NCBI RefSeq assembly: GCF_040958095.1
Contig: NC_091181.1
Coordinates: forward strand, 25,010,600 to 25,074,599
Direction of reading: 5' to 3'
Length of the DNA stretch: 64,000 nucleotides
DNA from: Procambarus clarkii
Taxonomy: Eukaryota; Arthropoda; Malacostraca; Decapoda; Cambaridae
Shown here: positions 1-11,034 of the stretch, piece by piece
Layout of the letters: every line of letters begins with the position of its first letter
Position numbering within the stretch: position 1 is the first letter of the stretch
Notes under the pieces: generated by a model
Told to the model about the DNA's origin: nothing
Seen by the model: only the letters and a program-made list of their open reading frames with translations
Database searches by the model: none
Position numbers and translations under genes: made by a program

Positions 1-1570
1 CCTAGTCTCATTCTTTATTAGAGGTCTGTAATTCCTTTCCACATAATTTGTAAATAGTGTGTGGTTTATTTTATCCGATTCCACATGACATAACATGGCA
101 TTTATTCACATTAAATTCCATTTGCCACTTGATGCTCCAAGCACTTATTTTATCTAGATCAATTTGAAGGGCATTACAATAGTCTGCCTCTCCTATCTTC
201 CCCAGTATCTTAGCATCATCTGCAAATATGTTCATATAATTCTGTATTCCTGGTAGATGGTGTATGTAGACGATGAACTTTACTGGTGCAAGACCTGGAC
301 CCTGTGGTACTCTGCTAGTAATGTTCCTCCAGTCAGATACATTGTCTCTGATTACTGCCCTCATCTGTCTGGCAGTTAAAAAAATTTAATCCATGTCGGA
401 AGTCTCCCAGTCACCTGTCTAGCATGTTTCAGTTTCCAGAACAGCCTCTTGTGTGGGACTCTGTCAAAAGCCTTTTTTAGGTCCAGATAGATACAGTCAA
501 CCCAACCACCTCTTTCCTGTAGTATCACTGTGGCTCTATCATAAAAACGAAGTAGATTTGTTACACAGGATCTTCCTGTTCGAAAAACATTGTTTGTTCG
601 TTACTATGTCATTACTCTCTAGGTGTTCAATGCATTTGATTTTTAACTATTGTTTCTAGTGTTTTGACTACCACACTTGTTAGTGATAGGTGGTCTATAA
701 TTTGGAGGTTCCTCTCGACTACAATTTTTATAGATTGATACTATATTTGCCTTTTTCCATTTATCTGCTAAGATTCCTGTGCAAAAGGATGTCTGGAATA
801 TTAGTTGGAGTGGAATGCTCAGCTCGGTTGCACATTCTCGCAGCACCCAAGGTGAAACTCTATCAGGTCCGACTGCTTTATTTCTTCCTAGTCCCTTGAA
901 TAATATTTCCGCTTCGTCTTTAGATATCTCTCTGTATTCTATGGCATGCTCCGGAAGTGGTATTGGGTCTGGCTTTCTGAGATCCTCATTTTGTACAAAC
1001 ACACTTTGGAACTGTTCATTTAGCATTTCACACACATCTCTTTAATTCTCAGTAGTCCTGTTCCCTGTTCCCAATCTCTGGATTTTATCCCTCGCATGTA
1101 GCTTGCTTTTAATGAAGTTATAGAAAGGCCTGGATCTGTTTTACATTTCTCTGCCATACCTTTCTCTAAGTTCTTTTCTGCCTCTCTCCTCACTGCTGTG
1201 TAATTGTTTCTTGCTTGCATGTAGTGCTGGTATGTTTGCAGGTTAGGCCGCCCCCTATATTGACCCTATTTTCTTGCCTTTTCCTCTCTAGCCCTCTTAC
1301 AATTTCTTTTGAACCAATCCTGTTTTCTGGTCCTGCATCTCCGTTTTGGTATGAATGTTTGTGTGCCTTCATCATATATTTCACAAAATTTGGCATACAT
1401 CTCATTTACTTCCTTGCATAGCAACAAGTCTGTCCAATTTAACTCATTAAAGATTTTCTAAGTTCCCCATAGTGTCCTTTCTTGAAATCGAGTTTATCAG
1501 CTGTTTCGATGTACCCGTTCTTTTCCAGATTATATTGCAAAGCATATTTAATTTTGATTTATTTAAGAAA
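1..1570 (-). mobile_element. LINE C' : 5'-truncated, decayed CR1/Jockey-type non-LTR retrotransposon fragment
   Basis: Minus-strand translation in several broken frames matches the complete LINE C at 5079-8752 segment by segment. The piece before RT lies near 1190-1570, the start of RT near 643-1035, and the catalytic block with FADDAK plus the following WQMEFNVNKCHVM stretch near 71-364. Alignment to LINE C starts just after the endonuclease SDH motif, so this copy is 5'-truncated at about 1570. It runs off the window at position 1. Stops and frameshifts show it is dead. It abuts LINE A, so it may have inserted into the 5' part of A. The family is clear from its relative; the clade within the Jockey/CR1 group is inferred. 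Confidence 0.85.
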
Positions 1571-1574
1571 TTCC

Positions 1575-2623
1575 CAGGTGAGGTATTTGGATAGAGCATT
1601 TTGTGTCAGAGATAGGAGGAAACAGATTAAGGCCTTTGCTATCCGGGAGCAGAAATTGGTGATATAGTAAATAACATGAATGATATGGCTAGAAATGGCA
1701 ACAAACCTATTATTTGTATCAGTGTCGGTGGAAATGATGTAGGACGAGTTAGGAGTGAGGCACTGATACAGAGGTTTTAAGACAGCCATAGAATTAGTTA
1801 GGAGCAAGGGAGGAATCCCACTCATATGTGGCATTCTTCCAAAAAAGGGAGTTGGAAATAAATGGTTGTGGAGGGCACTTGGTGTCAATTGCCAACTGGA
1901 CAAATATTGTAAACCAAATGCAATATCATTCATTGGTAACTGAGAACACTTCTATGGAAGGAATACCATGTATGCTCGGGATGGGGTGTATTTATCTAGG
2001 GCTGGGGTGGTTGTTGTTGTGAACTCGTTGGAACCTGTGGTGGTTCTCTCATAAGAAACTCATACAAAAGATTACATGGATGGTGAAATCTGGATTCCAA
2101 ATTATAATTTATATAGATGTGATAGAAAAACTAGGTCAAATGGAGGAGTAAGTCTGTATATTAAAGAGGACCTGGTATGCACAGAACTACTAAACTCAAC
2201 TAATGAGGTGGTAGAGGTACTTGGAATTAAGGTAGAGAAACTAAACCTAATTATTATTCTAATATATAAACGGCCAGATACAACGGTTGAGGAATTCACA
2301 GAGCAGATGCACAAAATAGAGAACATACTTGATAACCTAGCAAACCCAGCTCCAGATATTATCTTCTTTGGAGATATCAATTTACCGAGTCTAAGATAGA
2401 GAATGGCAAACACAAATATCATAGCAGGGAATGACCCGGGAAATAACCAACCACAGGTCAGAGAACTTTTGAGATTCTGTGACAAATTCTCGCTCAATCA
2501 ACAGATTACAGAACCAACTAGGAACGAAAACACACTAGACTTGTTATTCACAAACAATGATGAACTAATCAGAGACATAACAATCTCAGATACTGTACTT
2601 CATACTCAGACCATAAGCTCATT
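1575..2623 (+). mobile_element. LINE A, segment 1: SGNH-esterase relic plus N-terminal endonuclease
   Basis: First of three pieces of one old LINE. Around 1640-2050, broken frames read an SGNH-hydrolase-like domain: IICISVGGNDVG (block III GxND), PLICGILP, then DGVYLSRAG, where DGVHLS is expected (block V). CR1-group ORF1 proteins are known to carry such esterase domains. A deletion or rearrangement then joins it to an AP-type endonuclease. ETHTKDYMDG at about 2058 holds the catalytic Glu, FFGDINLP at about 2370 holds the Asp/Asn pair, and YSDHKLI ends at 2623 with the SDH motif. There are frameshifts near 1780, 2050, 2400 and 2595. The reading continues without loss at 4903 after LINE B. Confidence 0.8.
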
Positions 2624-4902
2624 ATAATATAATAATAATAATAATAATTTTTATTTAGGTAAGGTACATACATAAAGAGATTTTACAAAGTTTGTTGGCT
2701 TTATAGATAGAGCTAGTACATACAATGCCTAAAGCCACTATTACACAAAGCGTTTCGGGCAGGAAAAACATTAATGACTAAAGCTTAAAACTAATGGGTA
2801 AAAAGAATAAAATGTGTTGAGAACAAATAAAAATAGAGGTAAAAGAGGGGGGAACATTGTTGAAAAAGCAGCACAAATACAATTACAAATAATTACAGGA
2901 AATTACATTCAAACAGCATTGATTTGAAAAAAAAAAAAAAAAACATACATGGGTTGACAACAGAGGGGTAAGGTAGGTTACAGGGAATTTATTAGGTATA
3001 GCTTTGTTTTTAACTTAAACTGGTAGAGAGAGGTACAGTCTTTAACATGGTTGGGAAGGTCATTCCACATTCTGGGCCCCTTGATTTGTAGAGCATTTCT
3101 GGTTTGATTAAGTCGTACTCTAGGAATATCAAAACTGTATTTATTTCTGGTGTGGTGCTCATGGGTTCTGTTACAACCTTCTATGAAGCTTTTGAGATCA
3201 GGATTGGCATTATAGTTTAGCGTTTTATATATGTATAATACACATGAGAGAATGTGCAGTGACTTAATGTCTAACATATTCAGAGATTTGAGTAGGGGTA
3301 CCGAGTGATGTCTGGGGCCAGAATTGGATATTGTCCTAATAGCAGCTTTGTGTTGAGTAATTAGAGGACGTAAGTGATTTTGGGTAGTAGAGCCCCAAGC
3401 ACAAATACCATAGTTGAGATATGGATAGATAAGGGAGTAATAGAGAGTCACCAGGGCAGGGCATAGTACATAATATCTGATCTTAGAAAGAATGCCCACA
3501 GTTTTTGAAACTTTTTTTGATATGTTTAGAATGTGTCCCTGGAAATTCAGCTTGTGGTCAATGAGAATGCCAAGGAATTTGCCATCTAATTTGTTACAAA
3601 TTTGGGTATTGTTTATTTTGAGATTTATTTGATTAGAGGATTTATTGCCAAACAGAATATAGAAAGTTTTGTCAATGTTAAGGGTGAGTTTGTTGGCAGT
3701 TAGCCACAGATGGACTTTATTTAGCTCAGTATTTACTGTGGCATTTAGAGCAAGGGGATCAGGACTGGAGTAAATGAAGGTTGTGTCGTCAGCAAATAGA
3801 ATTGGTTTGAGGTGTTGGGAGGCATTTGGAAGGTCATTAATGTAGATGAGAAAGAGGAGAGGGCCAAGTATGCTGCCCTGGGGAACACCAATGTTGATGG
3901 GTAGGGTGGGAGAAATTGTATTATTCACAGAAACGCATTGGAGCCTGTCAGTAAGGTAGGATTTGAGGTATTGTAGGGAGTGTCCTCTGACACCATAATG
4001 ATGTAATTTAAGAAGAAGGTTTTGGTGGTTGACAGTATCGAAAGCTTTACGCAGGTCCACAAATAACCCAACAGGGAACTCATTTTTATCAAGAGCTGTA
4101 TGAATCGAGTTAAGCATACTAATAAGTGCATTGTTAGTGCTTTTTTTGGGCCTGAAGCCATATTGGCAAGGGCTAAGTATATTGAGTTTGGCTAGATATG
4201 AGTAAAGCTGCTTATAGATTAGTTTTTCAAAAATTTTTGACAAGTTTGGCAGGATTGATATACAGTAGGTCTGTAGTTGTTAACATCTGTGAGATCACCA
4301 CATTTGTGGACAGGCGTTACTCTCGCTTTTTTTAGAATATCTGGAAAGGTTTGGAGTTCAAGTGACTTGTTGAAGAACAAAGCAATAGCAGGGGCTAAAG
4401 ATCTGGAGGCTTTTTTGTAGATTAAAGTCGGTATCTCCTCAAGGGCACCAGACTTGGTTTTAAGGGAAAGGATTATCTCATTGACGTCAGTGGAATTAAT
4501 AGGCTTTAGGTACAGAGACTGTGGATAGTTACCTGTAAGATAGTCCTTAATGTCAGTACTGGAAGATGGAATATCATTAGCAAGGGATGAACCAATGGAA
4601 GAGAAGAACCTATTGAACTCAATAGCAGAATCAGAGGCTGAAAGCTGACCATCGTTATTAGACAGGAGAGTCGGTTTGTTATTTAAAGACTTCTTTGATC
4701 CCAATATTTGTGAAATTGTTCTCCAAGTTTGTTTAATGTTGCTCTTTATTTGGGTAAATTTATCTTCGTAGTATTTAGTTTTGGCTCGTCTAATTATCTT
4801 AGATAGCAATAATGAGTAATTCTTTGAGAATTCTTTGGAGACAATTCCTAACCTATACTTCTTCTCAAGGTCATGTTTTTTATTGAAGTGAAGTTTTTTA
4901 TT
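2624..4902 (-). mobile_element. LINE B : 5'-truncated non-LTR retrotransposon inserted in LINE A
   Basis: Minus-strand element flanked by the 5-bp direct repeat tcatt (2619-2623 and 4903-4907). Its 3' end carries an ATT-rich microsatellite tail (2624-2655, seen as ATT repeats on the minus strand). The coding part lacks an endonuclease, so the copy is 5'-truncated at about 4880-4902. Removing it restores the LINE A reading HKL-I-EVRT across the junction, so A is older. A polyA run at 2927-2943 lies in its 3' untranslated region. The last 150 bp recur at about 17553-17705, and a shorter piece recurs in the SINE at 63156-63430. Confidence 0.88.
2978..4880 (-). pseudogene. LINE B reverse transcriptase, one frameshift
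   Basis: Two minus-strand frames together give a pre-RT region (4880 down to about 4240, starting near KKHDLEKKYR) and a 421-residue RT plus C-terminal region (4243-2978). RT landmarks are QYGFRPKKST, FVDLRKAFDTVNH (first catalytic Asp), GVPQGSILGPLLFLIYINDLP, then LFADDTTF with both catalytic Asps. A single frameshift at about 4240-4260, in the NNYRP motif, breaks the join. Otherwise the RT is open to its stop at 2978. It belongs to the CR1/L2/Daphne-like side of the Jockey group; the exact clade is not resolved by eye. It probably acted as an RNA-directed DNA polymerase in target-primed reverse transcription. Confidence 0.85.
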
Positions 4903-5078
4903 TCATTGAAGTGCGAACTAGCATAAATAACGGTAGTAGGTCTAAGAGACCCAACAAGCGAGAAGGAATATTCAATCGATTCAATTTCAACAATAAGAGG
5001 ATTGACTGGGAAAGAATAAATGTAGACCTTGCAACCATTCAATGGGAGACGATCTTAAGCGACAAAACTCCCACACAG
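4903..5078 (+). mobile_element. LINE A, segment 2: linker after endonuclease
   Basis: This short piece continues the frame of LINE A straight after the LINE B insertion, starting EVRTSINNG and running through RIDWERINVDLATIQWETIL, which is typical of the linker that follows the SDH motif in CR1-like endonuclease-RT proteins. The frame reaches DKTPTQL near 5078 and is picked up again as QLTAEAYKVCLKHVP at about 8755. The interruption is LINE C. No stop or frameshift lies inside this segment. Confidence 0.75.
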
Positions 5079-5818
5079 TTAAAGAAGTTAAAGTAAATTT
5101 AAACATAAATGACTACAATAGGTTAGGCAAGGAAATTCAACAGGAGAAACAGCTTTTGTCAGTACAGATGGAGGAAGTTACACAGGGAATAGAACAGTGC
5201 AAGAAAGATATGCAACTCACTTATGCACAAGTGGCCAAGGAGAAGGAAAAAATAGAAGAAGCAGTAAAGGAAGTCAAACACTGCAGCAACCAAGATAAAA
5301 CAAACATTAGGCTAGAAGTGAGGAAAGAATTGGCATCTAACCCGAAGTTGGTGCAAAACACAGTTGATCGGAGTAAGTCCCTGATCATTTTTGGCTGCAA
5401 AGAAAAGGCGATAACATCTAGGTCAGAAAGAGCTGTAGAAGAAGCTAAAGTAGTAGATAAAATTGTTGGCCTCGTGGAAGGTCTTACAAACAGAGAGAAT
5501 GTGTGCGACTACAGGAGAATAGGCAGGTACGTAAAAGGGAAAGATCGACCTTTGAGGATCACCCTAAACGGTGCCAAACAGATGGAAGAAGTACTAAGGA
5601 ATGCTAGAAAATTGCAAAGGGATGAGGATGGGAAAGGGTGGTCATTAAGACGAGATCTTTCAAAAGAAGATAGAGAGAAGCTGAAACTGAACCTCGCCGA
5701 GGCAAAACATTTAAATGAGAGCAGGAATGAAGAAGAAATAAATTCTTTTTTCTACAAAGTGATAGGGGTAGGCAAACCAGTAAAGTGGTACATAAAGGCA
5801 AACCAACAAAATCAATAG
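5042..5818 (+). CDS. LINE C ORF1 protein, N-terminally truncated (coiled coil plus RRM-like domain)
   Basis: Open frame of 258 codons. The first dozen or so codons, up to about 5078, overlap host LINE A sequence in another frame, so the Met at 5042 is not the native start. True ORF1 sequence begins near VKEVKVNLN. Residues about 30-85 are Glu/Lys/Gln-rich with heptad character (coiled coil). Residues about 110-250 hold SLIIFG, then YRRIGRY, then DRPLRITL, then RRDLSKEDRE, a layout like the RRM plus C-terminal domain of L1-type ORF1 proteins. The expected role is an RNA-binding chaperone in the retrotransposon particle. The stop at 5816-5818 overlaps the start of ORF2. Confidence 0.7.
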   Translation: MGDDLKRQNSHTVKEVKVNLNINDYNRLGKEIQQEKQLLSVQMEEVTQGIEQCKKDMQLTYAQVAKEKEKIEEAVKEVKHCSNQDKTNIRLEVRKELASNPKLVQNTVDRSKSLIIFGCKEKAITSRSERAVEEAKVVDKIVGLVEGLTNRENVCDYRRIGRYVKGKDRPLRITLNGAKQMEEVLRNARKLQRDEDGKGWSLRRDLSKEDREKLKLNLAEAKHLNESRNEEEINSFFYKVIGVGKPVKWYIKANQQNQ

Positions 5819-8752
5819 AGAGAGGGGGAGTGAAGAATAAGGAGAGGGGGAACAAGTTCCTGAAGATTGCATACACCAACATAGATGGAGTGAGATCGAA
5901 GATACTGGAGTTAAGTGATGTAATACAGCTGCAGACACCAGACATTGTTGCACTCACGGAGACAAAACTTGAAGATGTAATTTTAAATGAGGTCATATTC
6001 CCGAGAGGCTACTCAATTTGGAGACGGGACAGAAAAATTAGGAAAGGCGGTGGCGTTGCTGTGCTGGTAAAAGAACACCTAAAGGTGAAGGAAATAATGA
6101 CTGCCAATCCACAAGAAGTTGACATAATAGCACTAGAGATCTGCTATGAGGATGATAAACTAATGATGATAAATGCATATAGTCCACCGCCAAGCAGCAC
6201 ATGGTCAAAGGAGGAGCTAGATAGTAAACGTGAAGGTCTTATAACAATAATGAGAGAGATTATAGCGAGAGCGGATAACGATAGATCACGACTGTTGATA
6301 GTCGGTGACTTCAACTTGAAATCCATAGACTGGGAAGCATATGAAGCTAAAACAGAAGATTTTTGGACCTGTAAATTTGTAGACCTCATCCTGGAAACAT
6401 TCTTGTATCAACATGTTAAACAAGCTACGAGGATGAGGGAAGGGGACGTTCCCTCCATGCTAGATTTGATATTTACCAGGAAGGAGGAAGAGATATTTGA
6501 CATTCAGTACCTTCCTCCCTTGGGTAAAAGTGACCATGTCTTTTTGGGAATAAAGTATGCAATGCGTTATAAGCTGGAAGAAAATAAGGAGGTTGAAGCA
6601 GTTGAAAAACCAGACTTCAGGAGAGGACATTATGGTGACCTTAGAAATTTTTTTAGTGAGTATAATTGGACAGACTTGATGCTAGGCAAGGAAGTGAATG
6701 AGATGTATGTCAAGTTTTGTGAAATATATGATAAAGGCACAAAAAAATTTATACCAAAACAGAGATGCAGAACTAGGAAACAGGATTGGTTCAATAGAAA
6801 TTGCGAGAGGGCTAGAGACCGAAAGACACAAAAATGGAATCAATACAGGAAGAGGCCGAACCCCCAAACATACCAGCGATACAAAGATGCGAGAAACAAC
6901 TACACGGCAGTGAGGAGAGAGGCAGAAAGAAATTTTGAAAAAGGGATTGCGGACAAATGTAAAACAGAACCAGGTCTATTCTATAAATTCATAAACAACA
7001 AATTGCAGGTAAAGGATAATATTCAGAGGTTGAAAATGGGAAATAGATTCACGGAAGATGAAAAGGAAATGTGTGAAACACTAAACGAAAAGTTCCAAAG
7101 TGTGTTTGTACAAAATGAAATCTTTAGGGAACCAGACACAATAAGAATTCCAGAGAACAACATAGAGCGGATAGAGGTGTCTAGAGATGAAGTGGAAAAT
7201 ATGCTAAAGGAGCTCGGGAGGAACAAAGCAGCTGGCCCAGATGGCGTTTCACCATGGGTTCTGAGAGAATGTGCATCTGAGCTCAGCATTCCACTTCACC
7301 TGATCTTTCAGGCATCCCTGTGTACAGGAATCGTAGCAGACGTGTGGAAACAGGCTAACATAGTTCCAATCTACAAAAGTGGCAGCAGGGAAGACCCCCT
7401 CAATTATAGACCTGTATCATTGACAAGTGTAATAGTGAAAGTATTGGAAAAGCTAATCAAAACTAAATGGGTAGAACACCTGGAGAGAAATGATATAATA
7501 TCAGACAGACAGTATGGTTTTCGATCAGGAAGATCCTGTGTATCGAATTTACTCAGTTTCTATGATCGGGCCACAGAGATATTACAGGAAAGAGATGGCT
7601 GGGTTGACTGCATCTATCTGGACCTAAAAAAGGCTTTCGACAGAGTTCCACATAAGAGGTTGTTCTGGAAACTGGAAAATATTGGAGGGGTGACAGGTAA
7701 GCTTCTATCATGGATGAAAAATTTTCTGACTGATAGAAAAATGAGGGCAGTAATCAGAGGCAATGTATCGGAATGGAGAAATGTCACAAGTGGAGTACCA
7801 CAGGGTTCAGTTCTTGCACCAGTGATGTTTATTGTGTACATAAATGATCTACCAGTTGGTATACAGAATTATATGAACATGTTTGCTGATGATGCTAAGA
7901 TAATAGGAAGGATAAGAAATTTAGATGATTGTCATGTCCTTCAAGAAGACCTGGACAAAATAAGTATATGGAGCACCACTTGGCAAATGGAATTTAATGT
8001 TAATAAATGTCATGTTATGGAATGTGGAATAGGAGAACATAGACCCCACACAACCTATATATTATGTGAGAAATCTTTAAAGAATTCTGATAAAGAAAGA
8101 GATCTAGGAGTGGTTCTAGATAGAAAACTATCACCTGAGGACCACATTAAGAATATTGTGCAAGGAGCCTATGCAATGCTTTCTAACTTCAGAATTGCAT
8201 TTAAATACATGGATGGCGATATACTAAAGAAATTGTTCATGACTTTTGTTAGGCCAAAGCTAGAATATGCAGCTGTTGTGTGGTGCCCATATCTTAAGAA
8301 GCACATCAACAAACTGGAAAAGGTGCAAAGACATGCTACTAAGTGGCTCCCAGAACTGAAGGGCAAGAGCTACGAGGAGAGGTTAGAAGCATTAAATATG
8401 CCAAAACTAGAAGACAGAAGAAAAAGAGGTGATATGATCACTACGTACAAAATAGTAACAGGAATTGATAAAATCGACAGGGAAGACTTCCTGAGACCTG
8501 GAACTTCAAGAACAAGAGGCCATAGATTTAAACTAGCTAAACACAGATGCCGAAGAAATATAAGAAAATTCACCTTCGCAAATAGAGTGGTAGACGGTTG
8601 GAACAAGTTAAGTGAGAAGGTGGTGGAGGCCAAGACCGTCAGTAGTTTCAAAGCGTTATATGACAAAGAGTGCTGGGAAGACGGGACACCACGAGCGTAG
8701 CTCTCATCCTGTAACTACACTTAGGTAATTACACTTAGGTAATTACAGGGAA
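5079..8752 (+). mobile_element. LINE C : non-LTR retrotransposon with unbroken EN-RT frame, inserted in LINE A
   Basis: Insertion into the LINE A linker; A resumes at about 8755. It contains the C-terminal part of ORF1 and a complete ORF2. The 3' end (8711-8750) is a short tandem tail built on acttaggtaattac, the kind of short-repeat tail seen in CR1-like LINEs, with no polyA. The 5' end falls inside ORF1, so the copy is 5'-truncated and lacks its promoter. No clear target duplication is visible. The unbroken ORF2, next to the shredded relative C' at 1-1570, argues for a recent insertion. Confidence 0.85.
5785..8700 (+). CDS. LINE C ORF2: AP endonuclease / reverse transcriptase, 971 aa, intact
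   Basis: The first Met (5785) lies inside the end of ORF1, in a different frame, with a 34-bp overlap. The endonuclease-exonuclease-phosphatase domain spans residues about 24-260: Asn32 (TNIDG), Glu59 (LTETK), Tyr132, Asp175/Asn177 (VGDFNL), Asp227 (LDLIF) and Asp250/His251 (KSDHVF), so every catalytic position I can name is kept. RT spans about residues 475-770: AAGPDGVSP, LNYRPVSLTS, YLDLKKAFD (Asp613), VPQGSVLAP, FADDAK (Asp702, Asp703). The C-terminal thumb region runs to the stop at 8698-8700. The length is right for a CR1/Jockey-type ORF2. It nicks target DNA and primes cDNA synthesis there. No frameshift or stop is seen, which is unusual in this window. Confidence 0.92.
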   Translation: MVHKGKPTKSIERGGVKNKERGNKFLKIAYTNIDGVRSKILELSDVIQLQTPDIVALTETKLEDVILNEVIFPRGYSIWRRDRKIRKGGGVAVLVKEHLKVKEIMTANPQEVDIIALEICYEDDKLMMINAYSPPPSSTWSKEELDSKREGLITIMREIIARADNDRSRLLIVGDFNLKSIDWEAYEAKTEDFWTCKFVDLILETFLYQHVKQATRMREGDVPSMLDLIFTRKEEEIFDIQYLPPLGKSDHVFLGIKYAMRYKLEENKEVEAVEKPDFRRGHYGDLRNFFSEYNWTDLMLGKEVNEMYVKFCEIYDKGTKKFIPKQRCRTRKQDWFNRNCERARDRKTQKWNQYRKRPNPQTYQRYKDARNNYTAVRREAERNFEKGIADKCKTEPGLFYKFINNKLQVKDNIQRLKMGNRFTEDEKEMCETLNEKFQSVFVQNEIFREPDTIRIPENNIERIEVSRDEVENMLKELGRNKAAGPDGVSPWVLRECASELSIPLHLIFQASLCTGIVADVWKQANIVPIYKSGSREDPLNYRPVSLTSVIVKVLEKLIKTKWVEHLERNDIISDRQYGFRSGRSCVSNLLSFYDRATEILQERDGWVDCIYLDLKKAFDRVPHKRLFWKLENIGGVTGKLLSWMKNFLTDRKMRAVIRGNVSEWRNVTSGVPQGSVLAPVMFIVYINDLPVGIQNYMNMFADDAKIIGRIRNLDDCHVLQEDLDKISIWSTTWQMEFNVNKCHVMECGIGEHRPHTTYILCEKSLKNSDKERDLGVVLDRKLSPEDHIKNIVQGAYAMLSNFRIAFKYMDGDILKKLFMTFVRPKLEYAAVVWCPYLKKHINKLEKVQRHATKWLPELKGKSYEERLEALNMPKLEDRRKRGDMITTYKIVTGIDKIDREDFLRPGTSRTRGHRFKLAKHRCRRNIRKFTFANRVVDGWNKLSEKVVEAKTVSSFKALYDKECWEDGTPRA

Positions 8753-10935
8753 GAGCTCAACTGACAGCTGAAGCTTACAAGGTCTGCTTGAAGCACGTGC
8801 CTGTGAGGAGGGGCAGAAAGAGGACTACTCTAAAAAGAGAATGCAGACGACTATACAGGAGAAGGAAAAAAATAACGGAAATGTTTCGGCAGACATAACT
8901 ATCACAAGCAAGGAAAATAAACCTAAGCAGGGAGATCGAAGAAATAGAACAAACGTTGAAGCGATCATATGAGTCTGAGAAAATGGAACTGGAACAGAGA
9001 GCTATACAAGAGATAAGGAAAAATACAAAATATTTTTTCACATATGCAAAATCAAAATCCAAAACCTCGACCAGTATTGGACCGTTAATTACAAATGAAG
9101 GTACGTACACAGAGGACAACAAAGAGATTAGTGAAATTCTAAGAAGCCAGTATGAGGCTATGTTTAGCACACCAATAAACAACATGAAAGTTGATGACCC
9201 AGACAGCTTCTTTATGAATGACACATTCAAGCTGCAGATAATATAATGGATATTACCACAAACTCGGAAGACTTTGAAAGAGAAATTGACAATATGCCTA
9301 TGCACTCAGCTCCTGGGCCCGACTCATGGAATTCAATATTCATAAAGAAATGTAAAGTACCAGTAGCAAGAGCACTCAGCGTAATATGGAGAAAGAGCCT
9401 GGATACAGGGGAGATACCAGCAACACTTAAATCTGAAGATATAGCTCCATTGCACAAGGGGGGGGGGAGTAAAGCCTTGGCAAAAAATTATAGGCCAGTG
9501 CACTAACATCACACATAATAAAAGTGTTTGAAAGAGTGATTAGGAATCAGATTTCTAGTTTTATGGAAAAAAATGAATTGCACAATCCAGGACAACATGG
9601 ATTTAGAGTGGGAAGATCCTGTCTGTCACAGTTACTCAACCACTATGACAAAATCACAGAAGCCCTAGAAGAAAAGCAAAATGCAGATGTTGTATGCACA
9701 TACTTTGCAAAGGCGTTCGACAAATGTGACCATGGGGTGATAGCTCACAAAATGAGGTCAATGGGAATAACTGGAAAAGTAGGACGCTGGATACTCAATT
9801 TCCTGTCGAACAGAACACACAGAGTAACAGTCAATCAGATAAAATCGAGTCCAAGCGATGTTAAAAGCTCTGTACCTCAAGGTACAGCCCTTGCACCACT
9901 ACTGTTCCTTATTCTCATATCTGATATAGACAAAAATACACTGTCACAGCTTTGTGTCGTCCTTTGCAGATGACACAAAAATCAGCATGAAAATTACCTC
10001 TGCTGAAGACATTGAAAAACTACAAGCAGATGTCAACAAAGTTTTCGATTGGGCAGCAGAAAATAACATGATGTTTAACAGTGATAAATTTCAGGTACTC
10101 AGGTATGGCAAAAATGAGGATCTGAAACATAATACAGGGTACAAAACACAATTGAATCTGCCCATAGTAGAAAAACAGCATGTCAAGGATTTGGGAATAA
10201 TGATGTCCGACGATCTAACGTTTAGGGAGCATAACCAAGCAAACATCGCGTCAGCCAGAAAAATGATCGGATGGATTACAAGAACTTTCAAATCCAGGGA
10301 TCCCATCACAATGGTTGTACTCTTCAAGTCACTTGTGTTGTCCCGTCTCGAGTACTGCTCAGTACTCACTTCCCCCTTCAGAGCAGGAGAGATTGCTGAA
10401 ATAGAGGGAATACAGAGAACATATACGGCACGCATAGACGAGATAAAACACCTAAATTATTGGGATCGTCTCAAAGCTCTCCAAATGTACTCTCTAGAAA
10501 GGAGACGAGAGAGATACCAAATAATATACACATGGAAAATACTGGAGTGCCATGTCCCAAATCTACACAGTAAAATAACAACGTACTGGAGTGAACAATA
10601 TGGAAGAAAATGCAAGATTGAACCAGTGAAGAGCAGAGGTGCCATAGGCACAATCAGAGAGTACTGTATAAACATCAGAGGTCCACGGTTGTTCAACGTC
10701 CTCCCAGCGACTAAAAGAAATATTGCCGGAACAACCGTGGACATCTTCAAGAGAAAACTGGACTGTTTTCTAAGAGAAGTTCCGGATCAGCCGGGCTGTG
10801 GTGGGTATGTGGCCCTGCGGGCCGCTCCAAGCAACAGCCTGGTGGACCAAACTCTCACAAGTCGAGCCTGGCCTCGGGTCGGGCTTGGGGAGTAGAAGAA
10901 CTCTCAGAACCCCATCAAGCAGGTATCAAGCAGGT
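8753..10935 (+). mobile_element. LINE A, segment 3: RT domain and 3' end
   Basis: The LINE A frame resumes (TAEAYKVCLKHVPVRRGRKR near 8760), is broken by a stop at about 8899, then gives the pre-RT region (8956-9240), LHKGGGSKALAKNYRP at about 9450-9500 with a frameshift in a nine-G run, RT motifs QHGFRVGRSC and YFAKAFDKCDH (9524-9973), a frameshift near 9955, then FADDTKISMK and the thumb region to a stop at 10893-10895. The 3' end is a short tandem built on atcaagcaggt (10913-10935). The copy has been disabled by several lesions. The last ~310 bp are homologous to the tail of the composite insert at 59629-60045. Confidence 0.85.
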
Positions 10936-11034
10936 AGAGTTTTGTTTGGGTTTAAACTGTTAGTTTCAAAAAGGGAATCAAAACTGAGTCACTCAAACTA
11001 TTTGGCTAGAATTAAACAAAAAGGCTAAAAATCT

